DNA from: Mycosynbacter sp964593465
GTDB taxonomy: Bacteria > Patescibacteriota > Saccharimonadia > Saccharimonadales > Saccharimonadaceae
Length of the DNA stretch: 64,000 nt
Reading direction: 5' to 3'
Assembly: GCA_964593465.1 (NCBI GenBank)
Contig: CAZQJY010000006.1
Span: forward strand, 1 to 64,000
In this document: in pieces, positions 51,655 through 61,316 of the stretch
How positions within the stretch are numbered: position 1 is the first letter of the stretch
Layout: the number at the start of each line of letters is the position of its first letter
Program-made: the position numbers and the translations under genes
Notes under the pieces: generated by a model
Seen by the model: only the letters and a program-made list of their open reading frames with translations
Databases searched by the model: none
Told to the model about the DNA's origin: nothing

Positions 51655-51674
51655 GGAGCGCTTCGGCGCTCCGC
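51655..51674 (+). terminator. UUCG tetraloop terminator
   Basis: Eight-base stem CGGAGCGC/GCGCTCCG closed by TTCG, followed by a C/T-rich tail ending TTTT, 4 nt after the stop. Confidence 0.8.
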
Positions 51675-51723
51675 CTCCCTTTTATAGATACAAGATCACA
51701 TATACTATCGAACTAGCAAATGA

Positions 51724-51729
51724 TATACT
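51724..51729 (+). promoter_or_regulatory. -10 of rel (leaderless type)
   Basis: TATACT 9 nt before the ATG at 51739; a second TATACT abuts the ATG. Confidence 0.6.
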
Positions 51730-51738
51730 AGCTATACT

Positions 51739-53280
51739 ATGAAAAAGCGTGAAGTTCTAGAATTTGCAGCCAATCTCTACGACGAAGACCAGGTACTTGA
51801 ACTTGAACATGCCATCAACTACGCAACTACCAAACACAAAGGCCAAAAACGCAAGAGTGGCGAAGCCTATATCACCCACCCGCTCGCCGTCACCTATAAC
51901 CTCATCGACTGGGGCATGGATATCGATACAGTACTCGCCGGGGTATTACACGATACCGTCGAGGACACCGACGCTACACTCGAAGAGATTGAAAGTCTAT
52001 TCGGGCACGATGTCGCGTTTCTCGTCGATGGTGTCACGAAGGTAAGTCAAGCGCGTGCCGGCATGCGCGACCTCAACAGCTACTTGCCACAGACAAAAAA
52101 CAATCTATCTAAGCTCCTTATTGCCGTCGGCCAAGACGTACGTGTCATTATCATCAAACTTGCCGATCGCCTGCATAATATCTCCACGCTCTCGGCAATG
52201 CCTACCGACAAACAGCAAAAAATCGCGCGCGAAACGCTCGAAGTATTTGCACCCATGGCTGATCGCTTGGGCATGGGTCGTGTGCGTATGCAGATGGAAG
52301 AAATGGCATTTAGCTATCTTGATCCAAAAGAATTTAAACATCTACAAGCAATTATGCGTAAACGCCTTGGCCGTAGTACACGCAAACTTGGTATCGTACG
52401 CACAGAGGTTGAAAAAGTACTGCGTGACCATGGTTTTGAGTTCGAAATCAATGGCCGTGTCAAAAGTATCTATAGCTTGCATAAAAAACTGAAAAAAGTT
52501 GATGGCAATATGGATGATATCTACGACCTAATGGCACTACGCGTCATCGTAGCAAGCAAAGAAGACTGCTACCGTGTACTCGGCATTCTACACGGCATGT
52601 ATCAACCCATGATTGCCCGTATCAAAGATTACATCGCCGTGCCAAAGCCAAATGGCTATCGCAGCCTTCACACCACTGTTATCACGCCCAATAAACAAAT
52701 AGTCGAGTTTCAAATCCGAACCCATGAAATGCACGACTATGCCGAAAGTGGACTCGCTGCGAGCTTTCATTACCACGAACAAAAAGCCACCAAAGGCTAT
52801 ATGCAAAAAAAGCGTGGCAACGGTGGACTACCCGCAGAACTGCAATGGATTACACAACTCCAAGATGTCGCAACACGCTTGCAGGCTGGCGAAGAAATTA
52901 GCGAAGACCAGCTCACCATCGACCTGTTTGGTAACCGTATCTTTGTCTATTCACCAAAAGGCGATATCTACAATCTGCCAGAAGGTGCATTTCCGCTTGA
53001 CTTTGCCTATCTCGTACACAGTGATATCGGCAAACATGCCAGCGGATTTCGGGTCAACGGCAATATCCACGCATTTGATAAGCCGCTTAGTAATGGTGAT
53101 GTCGTAGAAGTCATTACGCGCAAACTCGCCCAGCCTAAAAAAGCCTGGCTCGATCTCGTAAAGACTTCACATGCCAAAAGTAAGCTTCGTATGCAGCTCA
53201 AACAGCTCGGTATTGTCGAAGGTATCTCGCATGCCGCGGCGATTATTCGTGACAAAGCGTCGCGAAAAAACGCCAAGTAG
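51739..53280 (+). CDS. rel: RelA/SpoT-type (p)ppGpp synthetase/hydrolase, short form
   Basis: Controls the stringent response. The HD hydrolase domain (about 30-180) keeps HDTVEDT and the synthetase domain (about 230-350) keeps GRVKSIYSLHKK, DLMALRVIV, RIKDYIA (the RxKD form of bifunctional enzymes) and YRSLHTTV. A TGS domain (about 395-460) follows. At 513 aa it ends soon after, lacking the helical, zinc-finger and ACT domains of full-length Rel, so ribosome regulation may differ. Confidence 0.93.
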   Translation: MKKREVLEFAANLYDEDQVLELEHAINYATTKHKGQKRKSGEAYITHPLAVTYNLIDWGMDIDTVLAGVLHDTVEDTDATLEEIESLFGHDVAFLVDGVTKVSQARAGMRDLNSYLPQTKNNLSKLLIAVGQDVRVIIIKLADRLHNISTLSAMPTDKQQKIARETLEVFAPMADRLGMGRVRMQMEEMAFSYLDPKEFKHLQAIMRKRLGRSTRKLGIVRTEVEKVLRDHGFEFEINGRVKSIYSLHKKLKKVDGNMDDIYDLMALRVIVASKEDCYRVLGILHGMYQPMIARIKDYIAVPKPNGYRSLHTTVITPNKQIVEFQIRTHEMHDYAESGLAASFHYHEQKATKGYMQKKRGNGGLPAELQWITQLQDVATRLQAGEEISEDQLTIDLFGNRIFVYSPKGDIYNLPEGAFPLDFAYLVHSDIGKHASGFRVNGNIHAFDKPLSNGDVVEVITRKLAQPKKAWLDLVKTSHAKSKLRMQLKQLGIVEGISHAAAIIRDKASRKNAK

Positions 53281-53285
53281 CCTAC

Positions 53286-54104
53286 TTAGACGGTTCCTAC
53301 ACCTGCGCCACCAGCCTTCAAACCTTCGTGCATCGTTATAATATCATGTTGAGAGTTGCGTAGATATTCGGCCACCGCAGGAGTAACGGCCGCAAAATCC
53401 CGACAACTCGTATCATAGACTTCTCCCGCAAGTGTTACCAACTCACCGCCAGCCTCCGCAACAAGCAGCGCACCGGGCGCGTAGTCATGCACCTTGCCAT
53501 AGCCACGGTACTGCAATCTCCCCTCCAGCTTCCCCTCGGCAGTCATAATAAACCCATGGCCCGACGCTACGACTGGCGTAATGCTTTTGATACCCGCTAC
53601 CTTGAGATGTGTGCGCACTTCGGCAAATCTGGGAGACTCAATTGTCACCATCGCATCTTCGATAGGTCGACTACTCACGTGTATAGGCTGGTTATTTTTG
53701 GATGCGCCACCGCCTTTTGTCGCAGTATACATTGCATCTGCCACGAAATCATAAATCACTGCAGCCCGAGTCTCACCGTTGTGAATCAAAGCTGCCATGT
53801 TCGTACAAAAAGGCAGCCCTCGAATAAATGGCACCGTGCCGTCGATTGGATCTACAAGCCAATATGTTTCATGGTTACCATGTGCGCCCGTTTCCTCACC
53901 TTCAAATCCCAGCGCCTGCTCGTCATAGACCTGAGCAAGTGCCTTGCGAAGCGTCCGCTCTACAAGAATATCAAGCTGCGTGAGATGAGAGTAGTCGGAT
54001 TTTCGACTAAACTCAGCACTGCCGTAGTCGTGCATCAGGCGTATTCGCAACTCCCGAAAAGTTTCAATAACAATTTGTTGAGATCTCGGTATATCTTCGC
54101 TCAT
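53286..54104 (-). CDS. Inositol monophosphatase family protein
   Basis: Mg-dependent sugar or inositol phosphatase, 272 aa. Metal sites are visible in GEETG (about 70), LVDPIDGTVPFIRG (about 83-96) and a variant third motif VHDYAPGALLVAEAGG (usually WDxAAG). Family members act on inositol phosphate, fructose 1,6-bisphosphate, histidinol phosphate or PAP; the substrate here is not clear. It starts 2 nt after the pyrophosphatase gene ends. Confidence 0.85.
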   Translation of the reverse strand: MSEDIPRSQQIVIETFRELRIRLMHDYGSAEFSRKSDYSHLTQLDILVERTLRKALAQVYDEQALGFEGEETGAHGNHETYWLVDPIDGTVPFIRGLPFCTNMAALIHNGETRAAVIYDFVADAMYTATKGGGASKNNQPIHVSSRPIEDAMVTIESPRFAEVRTHLKVAGIKSITPVVASGHGFIMTAEGKLEGRLQYRGYGKVHDYAPGALLVAEAGGELVTLAGEVYDTSCRDFAAVTPAVAEYLRNSQHDIITMHEGLKAGGAGVGTV

Positions 54105-54106
54105 GC

Positions 54107-54637
54107 TTAGCGATTATTCCAACGTTCGATAGACTCGTGGATAATCGTTTTTGCCTCGGCTACGTCACCCCAGCTTTCTACCTTGGTAGTACCTGGTTTC
54201 TTGAGGTCCTTGTAGTGGTTGAAATGGAATTCAATCTGCTTAATGAGCTGCTCTGGCAAGTCAGCTAGAGACTGTATAGCATTGCCGGTGTTGCGGTCGT
54301 CTGCCGGTACTACTACTACTTTGTCATCTACTTCCCCGTCATCGACAAATCGCATCACACCGATTACACGAGCCTCGAGGAAGATACCCGTTGGCAATGG
54401 CTCATCAGTGATAATCAGCGCATCGAGTTCATCGCCATCTTCGTCGAGTGTCTGTGGGATAAAGCCATAGTTTGTTGGCTTGGCAAATACAGTAGGCTCT
54501 ACACGGTCGAGCTGCATGGCCGCAAGCTCACGGTTCCATTCAATCTTATGACTACTACCCTGTGGAATCTCCACTACGACATTAATAATGCCGCCATTTA
54601 CATCACCAGGGGTAAGAATTGTGTTAAAATCTGCCAT
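54107..54637 (-). CDS. ppa: Inorganic pyrophosphatase (family I)
   Basis: Hydrolyses pyrophosphate to pull biosynthetic reactions. The signature DEDGDELDALIITDEPL (about 62-78) with its three aspartates, VVEIPQGSSHKIEWN and HYKDLKKPGTTKVESW are intact in 176 aa. It has a leader with AAGGAG 6 nt before the ATG and TATACT at 54673-54678. Confidence 0.96.
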   Translation of the reverse strand: MADFNTILTPGDVNGGIINVVVEIPQGSSHKIEWNRELAAMQLDRVEPTVFAKPTNYGFIPQTLDEDGDELDALIITDEPLPTGIFLEARVIGVMRFVDDGEVDDKVVVVPADDRNTGNAIQSLADLPEQLIKQIEFHFNHYKDLKKPGTTKVESWGDVAEAKTIIHESIERWNNR

Positions 54638-54755
54638 TTTTGCTCCTTTTTGTCAGTTATCTCTTGTTTCAAGTATACTAAAAACTTTGGTTTCACGTAA
54701 CACCTCGACACCTCGAAAATGTAAGCAAGCGCCCTCTTCACTCGACATCTAATGT

Positions 54756-54761
54756 TATACT
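54756..54761 (+). promoter_or_regulatory. -10 of the gdpD-like gene (leaderless type)
   Basis: TATACT 7 nt before the ATG at 54769. Confidence 0.65.
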
Positions 54762-54768
54762 ATAAAAT

Positions 54769-55455
54769 ATGCTGATATGGGGACACCGCGGCGCCAAAGG
54801 TGAGTATGCCGCCAATACAATCAATGCCATGCATGATGCACTACGCCAAGGCGTGGATGGCTTAGAATTTGATGTTCGCCTTACGCGTGATTGCATTCCT
54901 GTTGTAATTCACGACAATACGCTCCTACTTACACGAGGCATTAATCGTAGCGTGAGTAATCTGACGCATAACGAGCTCAAAAAAATCAGTAAAGATATCC
55001 CCATACCTACACTACAAGAAGTACTTGATGAATTTTGGGGCAAAACTTATCTCAATATTGAACTCAAATCTACCGGCAGCGGCGAAGTTGTCGCAACGCT
55101 CCTCGGTTCTCGTTATACAAAATCAGCAAAAGACTGGCAAAACTGCCTGATCTCCTCCTTTAAGATCAAAGAGTTACGTCAAGTACGCCACACAGCACCA
55201 CATGCCAGGCTCGCTCTCTTGCACAATCGTACGCCATTCACCTTCATCCTCTATCAGCGATCACTCAAGTTTGCTGGACTTGGATTTCATAGACACTACA
55301 CTAGCCTACTTGCACTCACGATCGCACGCAAGCTCGGTATCTTTACCTACGCCTACACTGTCAATAAACCAGGTGGCGCAAAGCTTCTTCGAGACAAGAA
55401 AATCGACGCAGTAGTGACAGACTATCCGCGCCGAATTATAGATGCATTGCAATAG
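54769..55455 (+). CDS. Glycerophosphodiester phosphodiesterase
   Basis: GDPD-family TIM barrel, 228 aa. The catalytic pattern is intact: GHRGAKGEYAANT (first His), EFDVRLTRDCIPVVIHD (Glu, Asp, second His) and NIELKS. It releases alcohols from glycerophosphodiesters, probably for lipid salvage. No signal peptide, so it is cytoplasmic. The stop is 2 nt from the convergent trxB. Confidence 0.9.
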   Translation: MLIWGHRGAKGEYAANTINAMHDALRQGVDGLEFDVRLTRDCIPVVIHDNTLLLTRGINRSVSNLTHNELKKISKDIPIPTLQEVLDEFWGKTYLNIELKSTGSGEVVATLLGSRYTKSAKDWQNCLISSFKIKELRQVRHTAPHARLALLHNRTPFTFILYQRSLKFAGLGFHRHYTSLLALTIARKLGIFTYAYTVNKPGGAKLLRDKKIDAVVTDYPRRIIDALQ

Positions 55456-55457
55456 AG

Positions 55458-56393
55458 CTATTTACGTGCAAGGTCTTCTAGATACTCACGAATCGAAAGC
55501 GCAGCCGTTGCGCCTTCGCCTACGGCGCTCGCAATCTGCATCGTAGCACCACTACGCACATCGCCGCTTGCAAACACACCAGATACATTTGTCTGCAATT
55601 TGTCATCGGTTTTCACTAGTCCAACTTCGTCAAGCTCGACACCGCTACCTTCTAGAAATGCTGTGTTTGGCTTAAGCCCGATGAACACAAACACGCCATC
55701 AGTTTCATAACTCACCTTTTCGCCATCCTGCGTTGCATCTACACGGACCACCTTACCATCTTCAGTTGCGATTGCATCTGGCTGCACACCCAGATGCACG
55801 GTAATCTTACCCGCGTCGACAAACTTTTGCAACTCGTGCTGCAACACTTCACTGGCTTTTACCGTACTGCGCACCAGTAGGTCAATATGTGGTGCAAAAC
55901 GTGTCAAAAAGATAGCTTCTTGCACAGCGGAGTTTCCACCGCCCACGACAACAAGTCGCTTGTCCCGATAAAACGCGCCATCACATGTTGCACAGTAGTG
56001 CACACCGCGGCCATAGTACTCTGCTTCGCCGGAGATGCCAAGTTTTTTGTAGTCACTACCTGTCGCCACCAGCACTGCCTTGGCGCGCACCGGCTCGCCA
56101 TCAACAATTAGCTCAATCTCATCGCCGTCTTTGCGGATTGCCGAGATGTCGCCAAAGTCGATATGAGCACCAAATCGCTCCGCTTGTGCCTGCAGCTGAC
56201 CAGCGAGCTGCATACCAGAAATACCTTCAGCAAATCCAGGATAATTGTCCACCAGATCAGTAATAGCCGCAAGACCGCCAATCGTACCCTTTTCGTAGAG
56301 CGTAGTATCGATATCTTCGCGTGTGGTATATACAGCCGCTGCAAGTGCGCTTGGACCCGCACCCACCATCACCACATCTTTGACTTCACCCAC
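55458..56393 (-). CDS. trxB: Thioredoxin reductase
   Basis: FAD and NADPH-binding disulfide reductase, 311 aa, with GAGPSALAAAVY (FAD), redox pair CATCDG (about 137-142), VVGGGNSAVQEA (NADPH) and ASGDVRSGATMQIASAVGEG (FAD). It keeps the thioredoxin system reduced. It lies 3 nt after the membrane FKBP gene, which suggests a shared role in protein folding and redox control. Confidence 0.95.
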   Translation of the reverse strand: MGEVKDVVMVGAGPSALAAAVYTTREDIDTTLYEKGTIGGLAAITDLVDNYPGFAEGISGMQLAGQLQAQAERFGAHIDFGDISAIRKDGDEIELIVDGEPVRAKAVLVATGSDYKKLGISGEAEYYGRGVHYCATCDGAFYRDKRLVVVGGGNSAVQEAIFLTRFAPHIDLLVRSTVKASEVLQHELQKFVDAGKITVHLGVQPDAIATEDGKVVRVDATQDGEKVSYETDGVFVFIGLKPNTAFLEGSGVELDEVGLVKTDDKLQTNVSGVFASGDVRSGATMQIASAVGEGATAALSIREYLEDLARK

Positions 56394-56396
56394 GGT

Positions 56397-57026
56397 CTAC
56401 TCCTTCTCTTCTGTTTCCGCTGCAGCAGGCTCAATTGCCATGACAACAAATCGAAGTGGTTTATTTGCCTTGATGTCAGCACCTTGATCGGCGTCGTAAG
56501 CCATACTTCCAGGAATCGTAATGACACGAACGCCACCAATACGCATACCCTGCACGCCTTGCACCCAGCCTGCAATCATTTGATTGCTACCTTCCAGTGG
56601 CATCTTAAGTGTATCGCCTTCGATACTACTGTCGAACACTTTGCCTTCCGTATTCCAACCTATATAGTACGCACGGTACTTATTGTTCGCATCAATCTCC
56701 GCTCCTTCGCCAACTCGCAGGTCCTCTGTCTCTAGACTCGTTGCCTTACTCTCATCAAATGGCTCAGGTAATGATGCAAACTGACTGAAATCATCAAAAT
56801 ATCGAGAAGATAGCTTGGCGGCTTCTTCTTTTTGCGCCTTGAGCTGCTTTTCTTGCTCTTCTTGATATTCTTTGATTAGCTTTTCGTAGTCTGCCTGCTG
56901 CTTCTTTTGATCACGAGTGTTATTTTCGTTTACCAAAATCATACTCACGAACATTGCAATCGTACTCACTACCATCGTGACAGCAATAATAATAATACCA
57001 ATTCGATGACCTTTCGATGTCGCCAT
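56397..57026 (-). CDS. Membrane-anchored FKBP-type peptidyl-prolyl isomerase
   Basis: An N-terminal anchor (about 10-32), a Lys/Glu/Gln-rich coiled coil (about 37-70) and a C-terminal FKBP domain (about 95-200) with YIGWNTEGKVFDSS, the typical inner stretch MIAGWVQGVQGMRIGGVRVITIP and an altered SMAYDADQGADIKANKPLRFVV loop. It faces outward and helps fold surface proteins. A TATAAT (57055-57060) and GAGGGAGATA serve it; the trxB gene follows. Confidence 0.9.
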   Translation of the reverse strand: MATSKGHRIGIIIIAVTMVVSTIAMFVSMILVNENNTRDQKKQQADYEKLIKEYQEEQEKQLKAQKEEAAKLSSRYFDDFSQFASLPEPFDESKATSLETEDLRVGEGAEIDANNKYRAYYIGWNTEGKVFDSSIEGDTLKMPLEGSNQMIAGWVQGVQGMRIGGVRVITIPGSMAYDADQGADIKANKPLRFVVMAIEPAAAETEEKE

Positions 57027-57069
57027 TATCTCCCTCTCTTTTTAACTATCGACTATTATAGCATATTTG

Positions 57070-58854
57070 CTAGCCTTGCATGTCGAATTCAGCCAGCTTT
57101 TCTTTGGCTTTTTCGCTAGTAGCCATTTGCAAATCCAACAGCTGCGCATAAATTCCGCCAGATTTAGCAAGCGTGGCTGGCATGCCGATTTCGTCGACTC
57201 GTCCTTTTTTGAGCGTCACAATTGTATCCACGTGCGCAATGGTACTAAGTCGGTGCGCAATGATAAGTACTGTACGACCTTTCATTAATCGGTCAAGTGC
57301 TTCCTGCACCACTGCTTCGCTACGGCTATCAAGACTACTTGTCGCTTCGTCGAGGATTAAAATTGGCGCGTCTTTTAACAAAGCGCGAGCGATGGCGATA
57401 CGCTGCTTCTGACCGCCACTTAGCTTGATACCCCGTTCACCTATCTCTGTATCGACACCGTCAGGCAGCTCCTGGATGAATGACCAAGCGTTGGCAGCTC
57501 GCGCTGCCGCCTCGATGTCTTTGTTACTTGCAGATGGTCGGCCGTACGCGATATTTTCGCGCACCGTCCCGCTGAATAACGAAGCATCTTGGAACACGGT
57601 GGCAATCGACCTCCTCAAGCTCGACTGTGTCGCTTCGTGGGTATTCATACCGTTGATGCGAATCTCACCAGACGAGGGTGTATAGAGCCGCATGAGAAGA
57701 TTTGAGATAGTAGATTTGCCACCACCGCTTTCACCGACCAGCGCGAGCTTTTGACCTGGCTCGATGACAAAAGATATGCCATGCAAAACTTGTTTTTTGT
57801 CGTCATACGCGAACTCAACGTCACGGAACTCCACCTTGGCATGCTTGGCATCCAGCTGCTTTTTGCCGGTCTCGTCAATCACCTCCGATTCTTCCGCCAT
57901 CGCCTCCGCATAATCCTTGCTGTTTGCTGCTGCGCGCTGATAATAATCGATGAAAAAACTCATAGACTGCATTGGCCCAGAAATCTGCTGCACAAGCGCG
58001 ATAAGCAACACCATTTCACCGATAGTCAGTATACCGGCTGCCGTCTGATAAAAAAGCGTTCCAAATACTATCGCATACACTACACCGAGCGCCACACCAC
58101 GTACAGCATTCATGCTATGCCAATAGATAGACTGCTGTTTCGTGATACTCACCATTTTGCCGAAGTGCGTGTCAAACGACTTGAACTCTCGCTTCTGGGT
58201 ATTGAAGCTTTTGACGAGACGTACCTGAGATACCACTTCGGTGAAACGACCGCTTGCGATATCAAAATGCTTATTGATGCGCTTCTCGTATTGCTGCCAT
58301 TTGACACTCGTCTTAGCAGTTACGTAGAGAAATACCGGTATAAGCAGCAACATACTCACCGCCACTGGCCAGCTATACCATAACATGATGCCAAGAGCGA
58401 TTAACACGGTCAGTAACGTGCCGAGTAGATTGTTGGCAAAAAACTGCACAAACGAAGTGACATTGACAATCGCACGATTCAGTCTGTTGACAACTTTGCC
58501 GGTAATCTCCGTATCGAAGTAGCGCTGCGGCAACGAGAGCAGATGCTCATAATAACGGCTCGACAACTGTCTACGCATCCGAACCGCCAGAAGATCGCCA
58601 AGCACACCACCTATGTCACCAACTGCTGTGGCCACGAGAGATACTACGAACATTAGTACTACCAGCCACCCAAGAGAGGCCACGTCGACGCCCGTACCAC
58701 CCTGAAGACCTGCCACAATCGTGTCGGTCGCCATCTTGATGATAAAAGGCGTCGCCAAACCGAGCAGCGCTGTCAACACCGCCAGACATGCAACTATGGT
58801 GACAAGACGACCCAGCCCACGCGTATAGCCAAAAAGCCTGAAGAGATTCTGCAT
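57070..58854 (-). CDS. ABC transporter, fused permease and ATPase (exporter type)
   Basis: A half-size type IV ABC exporter, 594 aa: six transmembrane helices (1-320) and a nucleotide-binding domain with Walker A VGESGGGKST, Q-loop, signature LSGGQKQRIAIARALL, Walker B PILILDEATSSLDSRSE and the H-loop AHRLST. Likely a homodimer exporting lipid, peptide or drug. It sits 3 nt after pheT, so it is in the pheST operon by position. Confidence 0.92.
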   Translation of the reverse strand: MQNLFRLFGYTRGLGRLVTIVACLAVLTALLGLATPFIIKMATDTIVAGLQGGTGVDVASLGWLVVLMFVVSLVATAVGDIGGVLGDLLAVRMRRQLSSRYYEHLLSLPQRYFDTEITGKVVNRLNRAIVNVTSFVQFFANNLLGTLLTVLIALGIMLWYSWPVAVSMLLLIPVFLYVTAKTSVKWQQYEKRINKHFDIASGRFTEVVSQVRLVKSFNTQKREFKSFDTHFGKMVSITKQQSIYWHSMNAVRGVALGVVYAIVFGTLFYQTAAGILTIGEMVLLIALVQQISGPMQSMSFFIDYYQRAAANSKDYAEAMAEESEVIDETGKKQLDAKHAKVEFRDVEFAYDDKKQVLHGISFVIEPGQKLALVGESGGGKSTISNLLMRLYTPSSGEIRINGMNTHEATQSSLRRSIATVFQDASLFSGTVRENIAYGRPSASNKDIEAAARAANAWSFIQELPDGVDTEIGERGIKLSGGQKQRIAIARALLKDAPILILDEATSSLDSRSEAVVQEALDRLMKGRTVLIIAHRLSTIAHVDTIVTLKKGRVDEIGMPATLAKSGGIYAQLLDLQMATSEKAKEKLAEFDMQG

Positions 58855-58857
58855 AAA

Positions 58858-61314
58858 CTAGACGACCTGCGCACCAGTGACAGATGTCACGCGACTCGCA
58901 AGCTCATCGAGCAATTTCGCCGCTTCGTCGGACTCAAGTGTCTTTTCATACGGTGTGATGTTGACACGCAACGTAATTGTCTTGCTATCAGCACCGCCTG
59001 CCTGATAGATATCTAGTGGCTCTGCTGTAACATGCAGCTCATCACTCGTCAGCTCATCCAGTTTCATCGCGTCATACACATCCATATACCGGACCGCAGC
59101 TCCCACGCGAAAACTCACGTCTCGCTGCACAGAAGGGTAGCGCGAAAGCGGCCTATACGTCGGCTTGGTCTCGCACACAAATGGCGACACAAACAGCTCA
59201 AAACCACTTGTCCTCGACGGCAGCTTAAATGCTTTTGCGACACTCGCTCGCAGCTCGCCAATCACGCCCGCTAGCTTGTCGTCGATCGTCACGACAGCCG
59301 ACCGCACAGGGTCAAAAGGAGCTAGAAGTTGCACGAAAGGTTTGAAGTCTGGCACATTGTACTCATCAAGTCGAGAATAGGCGAGTTTTACACCTGGCAA
59401 GACCGACTCTACGAGATACTCTACCGTTCGTTTCGCCTGGTAATACGCCGCGTCTTGCTGCTCTTTTTTGCTCGCGTATACACCCGCAACTCGTCCAAAC
59501 TCTACAGGCAAATCATCGTCGCCAAATACTTCGTTGTGGTGCGCTTTGCCGATTTCGTAGAGCAAGAACTCAACATGACCGGCTTTGATATTCATATGTA
59601 CCTTGTCGAGCAAACTTGGCAATACACTCAGGCGATAGTACTGCAAATCCGGACTGAGTGCGTTTGAAAGTTGAAAGGCTTGGTGTAAATCCTGCCCCGC
59701 TTTCTTGATGATGTTTTCATGCACAAAACTATACGTCAACACTTCGTTGGCACCAGCCCGCGCGAGTGTTTCACGCACACGTTGTTTAGCAGTAATCTCT
59801 GCATTATGCGCAGCAGGGGACGCACTGCGTCTTGGTAGCTCACGCGGGAGTTTATCGAAACCATAAAGACGACCGATTTCCTCGACAATATCTTCGGGCG
59901 AATCCAAGTCGGTACGCCAAAAAGGCGGCTCGATTTCAAACTTATTACCCATGTCCTTCACAGCAATCTCAACATTTTCGAGTAGCTGCACAATATCAGG
60001 CTCACCTAAGCTCAGTCCAAGTCGACTGTTGATAAACTTGACATCACTAACTACATTGCCGTCCAGCTCAGCAAACATATCTTCATCAAACACATCACTA
60101 GCCTGCTCGCCGCCAACAAGCTCGATGAGCTTAGTTAATACGACTGCATTTTGTAGGGGTGACTGCCCTTTATTAAATCGTGTCAGCGCATCAGTAAACA
60201 CACCGTGTCGCATCGCGGATTTGCGAACCGCATACATATCAAAGTTCGCTACTTCGAGTACGATATTTTTCGTATCTGCCGATACCTCGCTACCTGCGCC
60301 GCCCATGATACCCGCAAGCCCCACTACGCCTTCGCCATCGACAATCACGATATCGTCACTCGTAAATTCATAGGTTTTGCCGTTGAGCAATTCAGCTTTT
60401 TCACCATCATGCGCCATACGCACACCGAGTTTATTACCGCGTAATTTATCATAATCATACGCATGTGTCGGCTGCGCCGTCAGTAGCATTACATAGTTTG
60501 TCGCGTCCACAATGCTATTGATTGACTTACTGCCCATCACCACGAGCGCGCACTGCAGCCAGAGTGGACTAGACTTCACGGTCGCATCTTTTAGCACCAC
60601 AGCCATAAATCGCGGAGCTTTGTCCGCAGCATCGTTGAATACTTCCAGTTCCAGACCTTCGCCCGCGCTAAATTCAGGCACAGTCGTGTACCACTCAGCA
60701 CTTGTAAATTTGTATCCCAAAATACCTGCAATCTCGCGTGCCACTCCCAACTGTCCGAACAGGTCTGGACGATGCGTAAACATCTTGTTTTCGATATCGA
60801 TGATAGTGTCATCAAGACCAAAAATCTCCGCAAAACTCGCGCCTGCTTTGAGTGATTTTCCCGCAGCTAAGTCAGCTTCAGTAAGTTCCACAATCCCCTC
60901 ATGATCACTGCCGATAGCCAACTCATCCGCTGCCGCGAGCATGCCATGACTCATCACACCACGCAGCTTGCGAGCATCGAGTACAAATGGTTCCGCATCA
61001 CCGTACGTCGCAGGCACCACAGACTCTGGAGGTAGCCACACTGCCCACATGTCTGCATGTACATTTGGCGCACCGCAGACCACTTGCACCAGTTCTTCGC
61101 CACCAGCATCTACCCGACACACGCTCAAACGATCAGCATCGGGGTGCTTTTCGCACTCCACCACACGTACGATTTTCGCATCTTTGTATTTATCCGCCAG
61201 GTCGACAATCTCTTCGACACCACCCAGCTGCGCATTAATCCGCGCCACCAACTCATCTACTGGCGGTAGTTCAAAATCGATATACTGCTTAACTTGATTG
61301 AGACTTACTTTCAT
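58858..61314 (-). CDS. pheT: Phenylalanyl-tRNA synthetase beta subunit
   Basis: Full-length beta subunit (818 aa): N-terminal and tRNA-binding OB domain (about 40-155, VVECEKHPDADRLSVCRVD), B3/B4 editing domain (about 210-385), B5 domain (about 405-475), core domain and the C-terminal anticodon-binding FDX-ACB domain (about 725-818). It pairs with PheS to charge tRNA-Phe. Confidence 0.96.
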   Translation of the reverse strand: MKVSLNQVKQYIDFELPPVDELVARINAQLGGVEEIVDLADKYKDAKIVRVVECEKHPDADRLSVCRVDAGGEELVQVVCGAPNVHADMWAVWLPPESVVPATYGDAEPFVLDARKLRGVMSHGMLAAADELAIGSDHEGIVELTEADLAAGKSLKAGASFAEIFGLDDTIIDIENKMFTHRPDLFGQLGVAREIAGILGYKFTSAEWYTTVPEFSAGEGLELEVFNDAADKAPRFMAVVLKDATVKSSPLWLQCALVVMGSKSINSIVDATNYVMLLTAQPTHAYDYDKLRGNKLGVRMAHDGEKAELLNGKTYEFTSDDIVIVDGEGVVGLAGIMGGAGSEVSADTKNIVLEVANFDMYAVRKSAMRHGVFTDALTRFNKGQSPLQNAVVLTKLIELVGGEQASDVFDEDMFAELDGNVVSDVKFINSRLGLSLGEPDIVQLLENVEIAVKDMGNKFEIEPPFWRTDLDSPEDIVEEIGRLYGFDKLPRELPRRSASPAAHNAEITAKQRVRETLARAGANEVLTYSFVHENIIKKAGQDLHQAFQLSNALSPDLQYYRLSVLPSLLDKVHMNIKAGHVEFLLYEIGKAHHNEVFGDDDLPVEFGRVAGVYASKKEQQDAAYYQAKRTVEYLVESVLPGVKLAYSRLDEYNVPDFKPFVQLLAPFDPVRSAVVTIDDKLAGVIGELRASVAKAFKLPSRTSGFELFVSPFVCETKPTYRPLSRYPSVQRDVSFRVGAAVRYMDVYDAMKLDELTSDELHVTAEPLDIYQAGGADSKTITLRVNITPYEKTLESDEAAKLLDELASRVTSVTGAQVV

Positions 61315-61316
61315 AA

